A stretch of DNA of 64,000 bases from Pseudomonas sp. 14P_8.1_Bac3 (GCF_025466085.1 NZ_JANLOD010000068.1:124001-188000), one strand, 5' to 3'. Counted from the first letter of the stretch, positions 49,145-57,914 are shown. Made by a program: numbers and translations. Notes: generated from the letters alone by a model not told the origin.

Positions 49145-50634
49145 TAATGCTCCGGAACCCCGAGCGGTTGCTCGGCAGGTTTATCAGATGGGGCCGGTAA
49201 CGGCTTTTGCGGCACGGTCGGGCCAGCGGTGACGATGACCATTTTGTCCGTGCTCAGGTGTTTGTTCAGCGCGGCTTTGACCTGCTCGACGGTCAGGCTC
49301 TGGGACTGCTGCATGAAGTCTTCCAGGTAGCTCAACGGCAGATTGTAGAAACCCATCGCGCCGAGCTGGCCGACGATGTCCGCGTTGCTGGCGGTGGACA
49401 GCGGGAAGCTGCCGGCCAGTTCACGCTTGGCGTCGTCGAGTTCTTTCTCGGTCGGGCCGGTCTTGAGGTAGTCGGCGAGGACGTCCTGCACCAGTTTCAG
49501 GGTGCCTTCGCTCATTTCGGCACGGGTTTGCAGGTTGATCATGAACGGGCCGCGGGCCTGCATGGGGGTGAAGCCCGAATACACACCATAGGTCAGGCCG
49601 CGCTTCTCGCGCACTTCGCTCATCAAGCGGGTGCCGAAGCCACCGCCGCCGAGGATCTGGTTGCCCATGGACACGGCGGCGTAATCCGGGTCGTCGCGGT
49701 CGATGCCCAATTGCGCGAGCATCAGGTTGGTCTGCTTGGACGGAAACTCAATGTGCCCGATGCTGGCTTTCGGCTCGACCGGTTGCGGCAGTTTTGCCAG
49801 CGCAGGGCCTTTTGGCAGCGCGCTGGAGACTTGCGCGGCAATCGCCTCGGCTTCCGCGCGGGAAAGGTCGCCCACCAGCGCAATCACCACGTTGCCGGCG
49901 GCGTAGGCTTTCTGGTGGAAGGCCTTCAGTTGCTCCAGGGTGATGGCGGGAATGGTTTTCGCCGTGCCGTCGCTGGCGTGCGCGTAAGGATGGTCGCCGT
50001 ACAAGCGGTTCATCAGCTCGATACTGGCCAGTTTGCCCGGGTTCTGTTTCTGGTATTCGAAGCCGGCGAGCATCTGGTTCTTGATGCGCGCGAACGAATC
50101 GGCGGGGAAGGTCGGTTGGCCGACGACTTCGGAGAACAGCTTCAATGCCGGTTCGCGTTTGTCCACGGCACTAAGGCTGCGCAGGGAAGCCAGCGCCATG
50201 TCCTTGAACGCGCCGTTGCCAAAGTCGGCACCCAGGCCTTCGAAGCCCTGGGCGATGGCGCCCACATCCTTGCCGGCCACGCCTTCGTTGAGCATCGCGT
50301 TGGTCAGCACGGCAAGGCCCGGTGCATCGCCGTCCTGGCTGCTGCCTGCGGCGAAGATCAGGCGCATGTCGAACATCGGCAACTCGCGTGCTTCGACGAA
50401 CATGACTTTGGCGCCTTCGGCAGTGTTCCAGGTCTGCACATCCAGGCTGCGATGGCTCGGTGCCTTGCCGTCGAGTTCAGCCAGGGACTGCAGCTTCTGA
50501 CTGGACTTGGCCTTGTCCAGCGCTTCGCTCGCGACGGAGTCGTCGGTCTTCGAGAAATAGAAGGCGGCAGACCCGATCAATACAACGGTCATCAGGCCAA
50601 CGAAGGCCAGGCGGGATTTTTTACGCTCACTCAT
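49144..50634 (-). CDS. M16 peptidase-like subunit lacking the zinc site
   Basis: A 496-residue exported or membrane-anchored protein (RLAFVGLMTVVLIGSAAFYF, residues ~7-28). It has the M16 fold but the HxxEH motif is absent; the place holds LAVLTNAMLNEG. The R/Y pair needed for substrate binding is present in REKRGLTYGVYSGF. This is the non-catalytic partner in heterodimeric bacterial M16B proteases. The upstream gene is the catalytic partner and overlaps it by 8 nt. The last 25 residues are Pro-rich. Confidence 0.88.
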   Translation of the reverse strand: MSERKKSRLAFVGLMTVVLIGSAAFYFSKTDDSVASEALDKAKSSQKLQSLAELDGKAPSHRSLDVQTWNTAEGAKVMFVEARELPMFDMRLIFAAGSSQDGDAPGLAVLTNAMLNEGVAGKDVGAIAQGFEGLGADFGNGAFKDMALASLRSLSAVDKREPALKLFSEVVGQPTFPADSFARIKNQMLAGFEYQKQNPGKLASIELMNRLYGDHPYAHASDGTAKTIPAITLEQLKAFHQKAYAAGNVVIALVGDLSRAEAEAIAAQVSSALPKGPALAKLPQPVEPKASIGHIEFPSKQTNLMLAQLGIDRDDPDYAAVSMGNQILGGGGFGTRLMSEVREKRGLTYGVYSGFTPMQARGPFMINLQTRAEMSEGTLKLVQDVLADYLKTGPTEKELDDAKRELAGSFPLSTASNADIVGQLGAMGFYNLPLSYLEDFMQQSQSLTVEQVKAALNKHLSTDKMVIVTAGPTVPQKPLPAPSDKPAEQPLGVPEH

Positions 50635-51982
50635 GAGGCGTCTCCAGTGGCAGGACATGGGCGACGCTGAGACGTTCGCGGGTGAAATACAGCTTGGCGG
50701 CTTTCTGGATGTCTTCCGGGGTGACGCTTTCCAGCTCGGCCAGTTCGGTGTCCATCAGTTTCCATGACAGGCCGACGGTTTCCAGCTGGCCGATGGCGGT
50801 GGCCTGGCTGGTGATCGAGTCACGCTCATAAACCAGGCCGGCAATGACCTGCGCCCGCACGCGCTCCAGCTCTTCGGCGGACGGCGCGGTGGTTTTCAAC
50901 TGATCGAGCAGTTTCCACAGACCGGCTTCGGTCTCGGCCATGGTTTTGTTTTTCTGAGTGTTCGGCGTCGCCGACAGGGTGAACAGGCTGTCGCCGCGGG
51001 TGTAGGCGTCGTAGCTCGAGGAGCCGCCGGACACCAGTTCTTCACCGCGCTCCAGCTGCGTCGGGATGCGGCCGCTGTAGCCGCCGTCGAGCAGAGCCGA
51101 GATCAGGCGCAGGGCGTTGACCGAGCGCTTGTCTTCAGCGGTGGCGATGCTCGGCACGTTGAAACCCAGCATCAGGCTCGGCAGTTGTGTTTGCACGTGC
51201 AGGGTGATCTGCCGTTCTCCGGGCTCGGCCAGTTCCAGCGGGATTTTTGCCGGCGGCACGTCGCGTCTGGCAATCGGGCCGAAGTAGCGTTGAGCCAGGG
51301 CTTTGACTTCGTCCGGGGTCACATCGCCGACGACCACCAGTGTGGCGTTGTTCGGCACGTACCAGGACTGGTACCAATGGCGCAATTCTTCGACTTTCAT
51401 GCGGTCCAGGTCAGCCATCCAGCCGATGGTCGGGGTGTGGTAACCGCTGGCCGGATAGGCCATGGCCTTGAAGCGCTCGTAGGCCTTGGACATTGGCTTG
51501 TCGTCGGTGCGCAGGCGACGTTCTTCCTTGATGACTTCGATCTCGCGGGCGAACTCGTCAGCCGGCAGGCGCAGGCTGGCCATGCGATCGGCTTCCAGCT
51601 CGAAGGCGACGCCCAGGCGATCGCGGGCCAGCACCTGGTAATACGCGGTGAAGTCGTCGCTGGTGAAAGCGTTCTCTTCGGCGCCGAGGTCGCGCAGGAT
51701 AAGCGACGCTTCGCCAGGGCCGACTTTCTCGCTGCCCTTGAACATCATGTGTTCCAGCGCGTGGGACAAACCGGTCTGCCCCGGCGTTTCGTAGCTTGAA
51801 CCGACCTTGTACCAGACCTGGGAGACCACCACCGGCGCACGATGATCTTCGCGCACGACGACCTTCAGGCCGTTATCGAGGGTGAATTCGTGGGTGGGTT
51901 GCGGATCGGCAGCGAAGACTGAAAGTGACAGACCAACTGTGCTGAACAGCAGGCCTGCAGCGCGGCGAGCAAGAGCATTCAT
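50627..51982 (-). CDS. M16 zinc metallopeptidase, catalytic subunit
   Basis: 451 residues with a signal peptide (ARRAAGLLFSTVGLSLSVFA, residues ~5-24). The inverted zinc motif HALEH lies in GLSHALEHMMFKGSE (near residue 70), with a downstream zinc-ligand glutamate about 75 residues later (near SLRLPADEFAREIEVIKEER). The opening VVREDHRAPVVVSQVWYKVG is typical of M16B. With the following zinc-less gene it should form a periplasmic heterodimer. Confidence 0.92.
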   Translation of the reverse strand: MNALARRAAGLLFSTVGLSLSVFAADPQPTHEFTLDNGLKVVVREDHRAPVVVSQVWYKVGSSYETPGQTGLSHALEHMMFKGSEKVGPGEASLILRDLGAEENAFTSDDFTAYYQVLARDRLGVAFELEADRMASLRLPADEFAREIEVIKEERRLRTDDKPMSKAYERFKAMAYPASGYHTPTIGWMADLDRMKVEELRHWYQSWYVPNNATLVVVGDVTPDEVKALAQRYFGPIARRDVPPAKIPLELAEPGERQITLHVQTQLPSLMLGFNVPSIATAEDKRSVNALRLISALLDGGYSGRIPTQLERGEELVSGGSSSYDAYTRGDSLFTLSATPNTQKNKTMAETEAGLWKLLDQLKTTAPSAEELERVRAQVIAGLVYERDSITSQATAIGQLETVGLSWKLMDTELAELESVTPEDIQKAAKLYFTRERLSVAHVLPLETPHE

Positions 51983-52327
51983 TCGTTTTTAAACCTGTTG
52001 GGCTGCCCGCTTGGTCTTAGCGTCAGCGGGCGAGAGGGTGCTAGGATACTGATCCGTTTTACTGGCGGCCACGCCTATCAGGCCTTTGATCGGTCAGCAG
52101 GTTGTCTGGGTTCGCACCGGAAGCTTTGAGTTTGTCAGCTAAACTCTGCGTTTTCGCCGACGATACCCTGCCAGTCCTTCGTGTTGGTCGACCTTTGAAG
52201 TGCCGTTTCGCACCTCTACAAAATGTTGCCCGTGAACAAGCTGGGTCAATCGCAGTCTGTTCTGCATCGAATATTTATTTGCCGAGGCGCCCGTTGGCGC
52301 GTCGCTACCGTGAGATAGCCGTCCTCC
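51983..52327. other. Gene-free divergent region between the M16 operon and ftsY
   Basis: 345 nt with no REPIN and no supported gene. It should carry both promoters, but no convincing -35/-10 pair was found. A 7-bp inverted repeat (GCCCGCT at 52005-52011, AGCGGGC at 52025-52031) is the only structure noticed. A short open frame beginning at 52102 runs into ftsY out of frame and is not credible. Confidence 0.6.
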
Positions 52328-53803
52328 ATGTTTGGTTCCAACGACGACAAGAAAGCCCCAGCTGCGGCTGGCGAGAAGAAAAGCCTGTTCGGATGGCTGC
52401 GCAAAAAGCCGCAGGAAACCGTCGTCGAACAGCCACAGCCACTCCCTGAGCCAACCCCGGCACCGGTCCTGGAAGAAGCAGCGCCGATTGTCCTGCCGAT
52501 TGCCGAGCCGGTGCTGCAGCCGGCCGTCGAGGCTGAACCTGAAGTCGTGGCCGAGCAGCCGCTGACGCCCGTCGCCGAGCCATGGCTGACATTGCCCGTG
52601 GCGGAAGAGCCGGTGGCGCTGGTCGAAAACGAACTGGCGCCGCACGTGACGCCGCCTATTCCGGCGCCGAGTGCCTTTACGCCTGACCCGGTTGACGTGC
52701 CAGCGGTAGAGCCCGCACCTGTTGTCCCAGAGCCGGTCATTCCTGCATTCGTTGCGCCGGCTCCGGTTGTTCCAGTTGTTCCAGCGCCAGCGCCGATCGT
52801 TGATCCGGTGGTCACCGCCCCCGTCGCCCCCTTGGAAACACCCACCGAGCCTGCACGCACCGAAGAAACCAAAGCCGGTTTCTTCGCCCGTCTCAAGCAA
52901 GGCCTGTCCAAGACCAGTGCAAGCATCGGCGAAGGCATGGCCAGCCTGTTTCTGGGCAAGAAGATCATCGACGACGAGCTGCTCGAAGACATCGAAACCC
53001 GCTTGCTGACCGCTGACGTTGGGGTCGAAGCCACTTCCGTGATCATCCAGCGCCTGACCCAGAAGGTGGCCCGTAAAGAGCTGGCGGATGCCGACGCTCT
53101 CTATAAGTCGCTGCAGGCTGAACTGGCCGCGATGCTCAAGCCGGTCGAACAGCCGCTGAAAATCAACTCGCAGAGCAAGCCGTTCGTGATTCTTGTCGTC
53201 GGCGTCAACGGCGCTGGCAAGACCACCACCATCGGCAAACTGGCGAAGAAGCTGCAGCTCGAAGGCAAGAAAGTCATGCTGGCGGCCGGTGATACCTTCC
53301 GCGCCGCTGCGGTCGAGCAGTTGCAGGTGTGGGGCGAGCGCAACAAGATCCCGGTGATCGCCCAGCACACCGGCGCTGACTCGGCTTCGGTGATCTTCGA
53401 TGCGGTCCAGGCCGCCAAGGCCCGTGGCATCGACGTATTGATCGCTGACACCGCCGGTCGCCTGCACACCAAAGACAACCTGATGGAAGAGTTGAAGAAA
53501 GTGCGCCGGGTCATCGGCAAGCTCGACGCCGCCGCGCCGCACGAAGTGCTGCTGGTGCTCGACGCCGGCACCGGCCAGAACGCCATCAGCCAGGCCAAGC
53601 AATTCCACCAGACCGTCGAACTGACCGGCCTGGCGCTGACCAAGCTCGACGGCACCGCCAAGGGCGGAGTCATTTTTGCCCTGGCCAAGCAGTTTGGCCT
53701 GCCGATCCGCTACATCGGCGTCGGTGAAGGCATCGATGACTTGCGTACTTTTGAAGCAGAACCCTTTGTCCAGGCACTATTTGCCGAGCGGGAGCGTTCA
53801 TGA
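52328..53803 (+). CDS. ftsY: Signal recognition particle receptor
   Basis: Docks SRP-ribosome complexes at the inner membrane. It has 491 residues. The long N-terminal A region (residues ~1-175) is rich in Pro, Ala, Glu and Val. The NG GTPase follows: KAGFFARLKQGLSKT opening the N domain, G1 GVNGAGKTTTIGKLA (near 291), DTAGRLHT and TKLDGTAKGG. The upstream gap has the only clean intergenic stretch in this area. ftsE overlaps its 3' end by ATGA. Confidence 0.96.
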   Translation: MFGSNDDKKAPAAAGEKKSLFGWLRKKPQETVVEQPQPLPEPTPAPVLEEAAPIVLPIAEPVLQPAVEAEPEVVAEQPLTPVAEPWLTLPVAEEPVALVENELAPHVTPPIPAPSAFTPDPVDVPAVEPAPVVPEPVIPAFVAPAPVVPVVPAPAPIVDPVVTAPVAPLETPTEPARTEETKAGFFARLKQGLSKTSASIGEGMASLFLGKKIIDDELLEDIETRLLTADVGVEATSVIIQRLTQKVARKELADADALYKSLQAELAAMLKPVEQPLKINSQSKPFVILVVGVNGAGKTTTIGKLAKKLQLEGKKVMLAAGDTFRAAAVEQLQVWGERNKIPVIAQHTGADSASVIFDAVQAAKARGIDVLIADTAGRLHTKDNLMEELKKVRRVIGKLDAAAPHEVLLVLDAGTGQNAISQAKQFHQTVELTGLALTKLDGTAKGGVIFALAKQFGLPIRYIGVGEGIDDLRTFEAEPFVQALFAERERS

Positions 53804-54471
53804 TTCGTTTCGAACAGGTCGGTAAACGCTACCCGAACGGTCACGTCGGCTTGCATGAGCTGAGCTTTCGAGTCCGCAGGGGCGAGTTCTTGTTTGTGAC
53901 CGGCCACTCCGGCGCCGGTAAAAGCACCTTGTTGCGCCTGCTGCTGGCGATGGAGCGTCCGACCACTGGCAAATTGCTGCTGGCCGGCCAGGATCTTGGC
54001 ACCATCAGCAACGCGCAAATCCCTTACCTGCGTCGACAGATTGGCGTGGTGTTCCAGAATCACCAGTTGCTGTTCGATCGCACCGTATTCAACAACGTTG
54101 CGTTGCCGTTGCAGATTCTCGGTCTGTCCAAAGCCGAAATTGCCAAACGCGTGGATTCGGCCCTGGAGCGCGTGGCGCTGTCGGATAAAACCGATCTGTA
54201 CCCCGGCGACCTGTCCACCGGCCAGCAACAGCGCGTCGGCATCGCCCGCGCCATCGTTCACCGTCCGGCCTTGCTGCTGGCGGATGAACCAACCGGTAAC
54301 CTCGACCCGCGCCTGGCGGCCGAGATCATGGGCGTGTTCGAAGACATCAATCGGCTGGGCACCAGCGTGCTGATCGCCAGCCACGACCTGGCGCTGATCG
54401 CCCGCATGCGTCATCGCATGCTGACCCTGCAACGCGGTCGACTGATCGGCGATGGGGAGGCGGGCGTATGA
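53800..54471 (+). CDS. ftsE: Cell division ATP-binding protein
   Basis: The ATPase of the FtsEX complex, which couples septal ring assembly to peptidoglycan amidase activation. It has 223 residues. Walker A is GHSGAGKSTLLR (near residue 37), the signature is LSTGQQQRVGIARAI and Walker B is LLLADEPTGNLD. It starts 4 nt inside ftsY and ends 4 nt inside ftsX, so the three are translationally linked. Confidence 0.96.
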   Translation: MIRFEQVGKRYPNGHVGLHELSFRVRRGEFLFVTGHSGAGKSTLLRLLLAMERPTTGKLLLAGQDLGTISNAQIPYLRRQIGVVFQNHQLLFDRTVFNNVALPLQILGLSKAEIAKRVDSALERVALSDKTDLYPGDLSTGQQQRVGIARAIVHRPALLLADEPTGNLDPRLAAEIMGVFEDINRLGTSVLIASHDLALIARMRHRMLTLQRGRLIGDGEAGV

Positions 54472-55490
54472 GTGCGACACGCAGCCCCAAGGTTTCTGAG
54501 CGCGTGGCGCCAAAGGCCGCCGACCCGCAACCGCAGAAGAAAAAGCGTGACGACGATGACGGCCCGGACTTCGCGACGCTGTTCCGCGCCTGGGTTGAAA
54601 GCCATCGCGCCAGTCTGCTGGACAGTCTGCGTCGCCTGGGCAAACAGCCTATTGGCAGCTTCTTCACCTGCATGGTGATGGCGGTCGCTCTGAGCCTGCC
54701 CATGGGCCTGTCACTTTTACTGAGTAACGTCGAGCGTCTTGGCGGCTCATGGCAGCGTGCGGCGCAGATTTCGCTGTACTTGCAACTCGAAGCCACCCCG
54801 GCCGAAGGCGAGTCGTTGCGCGATCAGATCAAAGGCATTCCGGGTGTAGCTGATGCTGAATATGTCGGCCGCGATCAGGCGCTGGAAGAATTCCAGCAAC
54901 AGTCGGGCCTGGGCGAGGCGCTGAAGGAATTGCCGGAAAACCCGCTGCCTGGTGTGGTCCTGGTGACCCCGAACGAGGTCGACAAGCCCGCGCTTGAAGC
55001 ATTAAGACAAAAACTATCCGAACTGCCGAAGGTACAACAGGCGCAACTTGATCTAGTCTGGGTCGAGCGTCTGGCAGCCATCCTCAAGTTGGGCGACCGG
55101 TTTGTCTTCGGTCTGACCGTGCTCCTGGTTTCTGCATTACTTTTGGTGATAGGCAATACCATTCGTCTTCATATTGAAAACCGCCGCACAGAGATAGAAG
55201 TGATTAAACTCGTCGGTGGCACGGACAGCTATGTGCGCAGACCCTTTCTGTACATGGGAGCGTTATATGGGTTCGGTGCGGGGATATTTTCCTGGGGCGT
55301 GTTGGCGTTTGGCCTGAACTGGCTGAATGATGCGGTCGTCGGGCTGGCCGGTTTGTACGGCAGTGATTTCGCACTGGCAGGAGTGCCGGTTGCCGATGGT
55401 CTGTCGCTCTTGCTTGGCGCGGTGCTGTTGGGGTATATCGGTGCATGGATTGCAGTCGCACGCCACCTGAGGGAGCTTGCGCCTAAGTAA
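54468..55490 (+). CDS. ftsX: Cell division membrane protein
   Basis: 340 residues. A basic, Pro/Lys-rich N-terminal tail (KAADPQPQKKKRDDDDG) precedes the first membrane segment (FFTCMVMAVALSLPMGLSLL, near residue 62). A periplasmic loop of about 120 residues follows, where amidase activators bind in other species. Three more membrane segments fill the C-terminal third (FGLTVLLVSALLLVIGN, YGFGAGIFSWGVLAFGL, LLGAVLLGYIGAWIAV). This is the standard FtsX topology. Confidence 0.95.
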   Translation: MSATRSPKVSERVAPKAADPQPQKKKRDDDDGPDFATLFRAWVESHRASLLDSLRRLGKQPIGSFFTCMVMAVALSLPMGLSLLLSNVERLGGSWQRAAQISLYLQLEATPAEGESLRDQIKGIPGVADAEYVGRDQALEEFQQQSGLGEALKELPENPLPGVVLVTPNEVDKPALEALRQKLSELPKVQQAQLDLVWVERLAAILKLGDRFVFGLTVLLVSALLLVIGNTIRLHIENRRTEIEVIKLVGGTDSYVRRPFLYMGALYGFGAGIFSWGVLAFGLNWLNDAVVGLAGLYGSDFALAGVPVADGLSLLLGAVLLGYIGAWIAVARHLRELAPK

Positions 55491-55527
55491 TATCATTTTG
55501 CTCGTATTGACCTTTCAGCGTTTTTGG

Positions 55528-55554
55528 GAACTTGTCTTTCGGTTTCCGGTCAAT
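55528..55554 (+). promoter_or_regulatory. AlgU (sigma-22/sigma-E type) promoter of rpoH
   Basis: GAACTT at 55528-55533 and TCAAT at 55550-55554 are separated by 16 nt, matching the AlgU consensus GAACTT-N16/17-TCtga. It lies 50 nt upstream of the rpoH ATG. An AlgU-dependent rpoH promoter is known in P. aeruginosa. A TTGACC at 55507-55512 may belong to a second, sigma-70 promoter, without a clear -10. Confidence 0.7.
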
Positions 55555-55602
55555 TTTCGCAGTGCTGAACTGCACGAGTTTGTAAGTCGGAGGTTTTTTC
55601 GT

Positions 55603-56457
55603 ATGACCAATTCTTTGCAACCTGCATATGCTCTGGTCCCGGGTGCGAACCTGGAGGCCTATGTGCACACCGTGAACAGCATTCCGTTGCTGACGCCGGA
55701 GCAGGAGCGTGAACTGGCCGAGAGTCTCTATTATGAGCAGGATTTGGGGGCGGCTCGGCAGATGGTGCTCGCCCACCTGCGTTTTGTCGTACATATCGCC
55801 CGTAGCTATTCCGGCTACGGCCTGGCGCAGGCTGACCTGATCCAGGAAGGCAACGTTGGCCTGATGAAGGCGGTGAAGCGCTTCAACCCGGAAATGGGCG
55901 TGCGCCTGGTGTCGTTCGCCGTGCACTGGATCAAGGCGGAAATTCACGAGTTCATCTTGCGCAACTGGCGCATTGTGAAAGTCGCGACCACCAAGGCCCA
56001 GCGCAAGCTGTTCTTCAACCTGCGCAGCCAGAAGAAACGTCTGGCGTGGCTGAACAACGAGGAAGTCCACCGTGTGGCGGAAAGCCTCGGCGTAGAGCCG
56101 CGGGAAGTGCGCGAGATGGAAAGCCGCCTGACCGGCCATGACATGGCCTTCGACCCGGCCGCGGAAGCGGACGACGACAGCGCTTTCCAGTCGCCGGCCA
56201 ACTATCTGGAAGACCACCGGTACGACCCGGCCCGTCAACTGGAAGATGCCGACTGGAGCGACAACTCCAACCACAACCTGCACGAAGCGCTGGAAGTGCT
56301 GGACGACCGCAGCCGTGACATCCTCTATCAGCGCTGGTTGGCTGAAGAGAAAGCCACGCTGCACGACCTGGCGCAGAAGTACAACGTGTCGGCCGAGCGT
56401 ATTCGTCAGCTCGAGAAGAGTGCGATGAACAAGCTCAAGTTGTCGATCGCTGCCTAA
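55603..56457 (+). CDS. rpoH: RNA polymerase heat-shock sigma factor sigma-32
   Basis: 284 residues. Region 2 contains LRFVVHIARSYSGYGLAQAD and VSFAVHWIKAEIHEFILRNW, the RpoH box is QRKLFFNLRSQKKRL, and region 4.2 is LHDLAQKYNVSAERIRQLEK. The start at 55603 (MTNSLQPAYALVPGANLEAY) follows GGAGG. A longer in-frame opening from 55477 would overlap ftsX and is rejected. A strong terminator follows 21 nt after the stop. Confidence 0.97.
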   Translation: MTNSLQPAYALVPGANLEAYVHTVNSIPLLTPEQERELAESLYYEQDLGAARQMVLAHLRFVVHIARSYSGYGLAQADLIQEGNVGLMKAVKRFNPEMGVRLVSFAVHWIKAEIHEFILRNWRIVKVATTKAQRKLFFNLRSQKKRLAWLNNEEVHRVAESLGVEPREVREMESRLTGHDMAFDPAAEADDDSAFQSPANYLEDHRYDPARQLEDADWSDNSNHNLHEALEVLDDRSRDILYQRWLAEEKATLHDLAQKYNVSAERIRQLEKSAMNKLKLSIAA

Positions 56458-56478
56458 GCTTCGCCAAGGCAATAAAAA

Positions 56479-56513
56479 ACGCCCCGATCAATGATCGGGG
56501 CGTTTTTGTTTTT
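56479..56513 (+). terminator. Intrinsic terminator of rpoH
   Basis: ACGCCCCGATCA and TGATCGGGGCGT are perfect complements, followed by a T-rich tail (TTTTTGTTTTT). An A-run on the left side would also allow weaker action in reverse. Confidence 0.95.
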
Positions 56514-56540
56514 GCACATTTTCAGGTTCGCCTGGTCCTC

Positions 56541-56630
56541 TGTGGGAGCGGGCTTGCTCGCGAAGGCGTCATGTCAGTCACTGAATAGGTCAAATGACCA
56601 GCCGCCTTCGCGAGCAAGCCCGCTCCCACA
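56541..56630. repeat. REPIN, class 1, diverged interior
   Basis: Outer arms TGTGGGAGCGGGCTTGCTCG and its complement are intact. The interior has ATGTCAGTCAC against GGTCAAATGACC, more diverged than other class 1 copies. It lies between convergent rpoH and mtgA. Confidence 0.88.
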
Positions 56631-56645
56631 GGGGCTTTTTCGGCG

Positions 56646-57368
56646 TTATTGGGCCCAAGGCGCCCGTCGTGAATCGTTGAGTCCCAGCAAATAGCTGTCA
56701 CCACCCAACTGACTCATCTGCTGCCGAATCCACCCGGCCCGCCGCGCCACATAGCTGGTCGGATGGCTCGCACTCCACACCCGTGGATTAGGCAGCACCG
56801 CTGCCAGCAAGCTCGCCTGTTGGCGGCTGAGGCTTTTCGCACTGACGCCAAAGTGATGCCGGGCCGCCGCTTCCGCGCCAAACACCCCGTCATCCCACTC
56901 AACGCTGTTCAGATAGACCTCAAGGATCCGCTGCTTGGGCCAGAACACTTCGATCAACCCGGTGAACCAGGCTTCCAGGCCCTTGCGCAGCCAGCTGCGG
57001 CCAGACCACAAAAACAGATTCTTCGACACTTGCTGACTCAATGTGCTGGCGCCGCGAATCGAGCCGCCAAGCTCGTTGTGCGCTAACGCCGCCTGGATCG
57101 CACCGAAGTCAAAACCCCAATGCTCCGGAAATTTCTGGTCTTCGCCTGCAATCACCGCAACTTTCAGGTCGTCGGAGATTTCATCCCAGGGTTTCCAAGT
57201 GCGTTGCAGATCAATCGGCTCGCCATCGAACCAGGATTCGACTTTGCGCTCGACCATCAGCGCCGTGCCCGGTGGCGGCACCACGCGAAACATCAGCACC
57301 AGCAATACGCTGCCCCCCGCGAACCAGAGCAGGGCCTTCGTGAATCGTCGCAAAAATAAACGCAGCAT
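56646..57368 (-). CDS. mtgA: Monofunctional biosynthetic peptidoglycan transglycosylase
   Basis: Polymerises lipid II glycan chains. It has 240 residues, with one N-terminal membrane anchor (ALLWFAGGSVLLVLMFRVVP, residues ~12-31) and a GT51 domain: the catalytic glutamate in AGEDQKFPEHWGFD (near residue 76), GGSIRGASTLSQQVSKNLFL, and the second-glutamate region GLIEVFWPKQRILEVYLN. No penicillin-binding domain follows, which makes it monofunctional. It is divergent from the DUF423 gene. Confidence 0.95.
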   Translation of the reverse strand: MLRLFLRRFTKALLWFAGGSVLLVLMFRVVPPPGTALMVERKVESWFDGEPIDLQRTWKPWDEISDDLKVAVIAGEDQKFPEHWGFDFGAIQAALAHNELGGSIRGASTLSQQVSKNLFLWSGRSWLRKGLEAWFTGLIEVFWPKQRILEVYLNSVEWDDGVFGAEAAARHHFGVSAKSLSRQQASLLAAVLPNPRVWSASHPTSYVARRAGWIRQQMSQLGGDSYLLGLNDSRRAPWAQ

Positions 57369-57442
57369 AGAGATGGCTTGGCCGAACCCGTTGAGCGGGC
57401 CATTATACAGACCCTGTTGATCGAGTCTGACTGGAGTTCTTC

Positions 57443-57817
57443 ATGCTGCGTGGCTTTCTGATGCTGGCCGCTTTCTTCGGTTTCACTGGCGTTGCCCTCG
57501 GCGCATTCGCCGCCCATGGCTTGAAAAACCGTCTGACCGCCGAATACCTGGCGATTTTCCATACCGGCGTCACCTATCAGCTGGTGCATACCCTCGCGCT
57601 GTTGGGCGTTGCGCTGCTGGCCACGCAGATTCCGGGGCGTCTGATCACCTGGGCCGGCGCTTCGTTTGCCATCGGCATCCTGCTGTTTTCCGGCAGCCTG
57701 TATGTGCTGACCCTGACCGGCATCAGCAAGCTCGGGATCATCACCCCTTTCGGTGGCCTGGCCTTCCTGGTTGGCTGGCTGTGCCTGGGACTCGCTGCCT
57801 GGCGGCTGTCGGTGTAG
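57443..57817 (+). CDS. DUF423 small integral membrane protein
   Basis: 124 residues with four likely membrane segments (LMLAAFFGFTGVALGAFAAH, YQLVHTLALLGVALLATQI, WAGASFAIGILLFSGSLYVL, FGGLAFLVGWLCLGLAAW). The FAAHGLKNRLTAEYLAIFHTG segment with two histidines is the DUF423 hallmark (YgdD type). Function is unknown. The TAG stop lies inside a collapsed REP remnant at 57813-57830. Confidence 0.85.
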   Translation: MLRGFLMLAAFFGFTGVALGAFAAHGLKNRLTAEYLAIFHTGVTYQLVHTLALLGVALLATQIPGRLITWAGASFAIGILLFSGSLYVLTLTGISKLGIITPFGGLAFLVGWLCLGLAAWRLSV

Positions 57818-57830
57818 GAGCGCGCCTACA
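57813..57830. repeat. Collapsed REP remnant overlapping the DUF423 stop codon
   Basis: TGTAGGAGCG-CGCCTACA keeps only the outer tips of a GTAG-type REPIN, joined directly. The first TAG is the stop codon of the DUF423 gene. Confidence 0.55.
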
Positions 57831-57852
57831 GGGACCATGACTGACGAATGGC

Positions 57853-57882
57853 TTGGGTCATCCTGACCGATCGGGCTAGAAT
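57853..57882 (+). promoter_or_regulatory. Candidate sigma-70 promoter of thiS
   Basis: TTGGGT (57853-57858) and TAGAAT (57877-57882) are separated by 18 nt, 33 nt before the thiS ATG. The -35 match is modest. Confidence 0.35.
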
Positions 57883-57914
57883 GCCAGCCCCTAAAAATGA
57901 TGGCGGCTTCCGGC

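Noticed and set aside
52102..52449. Possible small gene upstream of ftsY
   Set aside because: It overlaps the ftsY start out of frame, has no convincing ribosome-binding site and no family resemblance.
57831..57914. Thiamine (TPP) riboswitch upstream of thiS
   Set aside because: Only 84 nt separate the DUF423 REP remnant from the thiS ATG, and no THI-box core was recognised.
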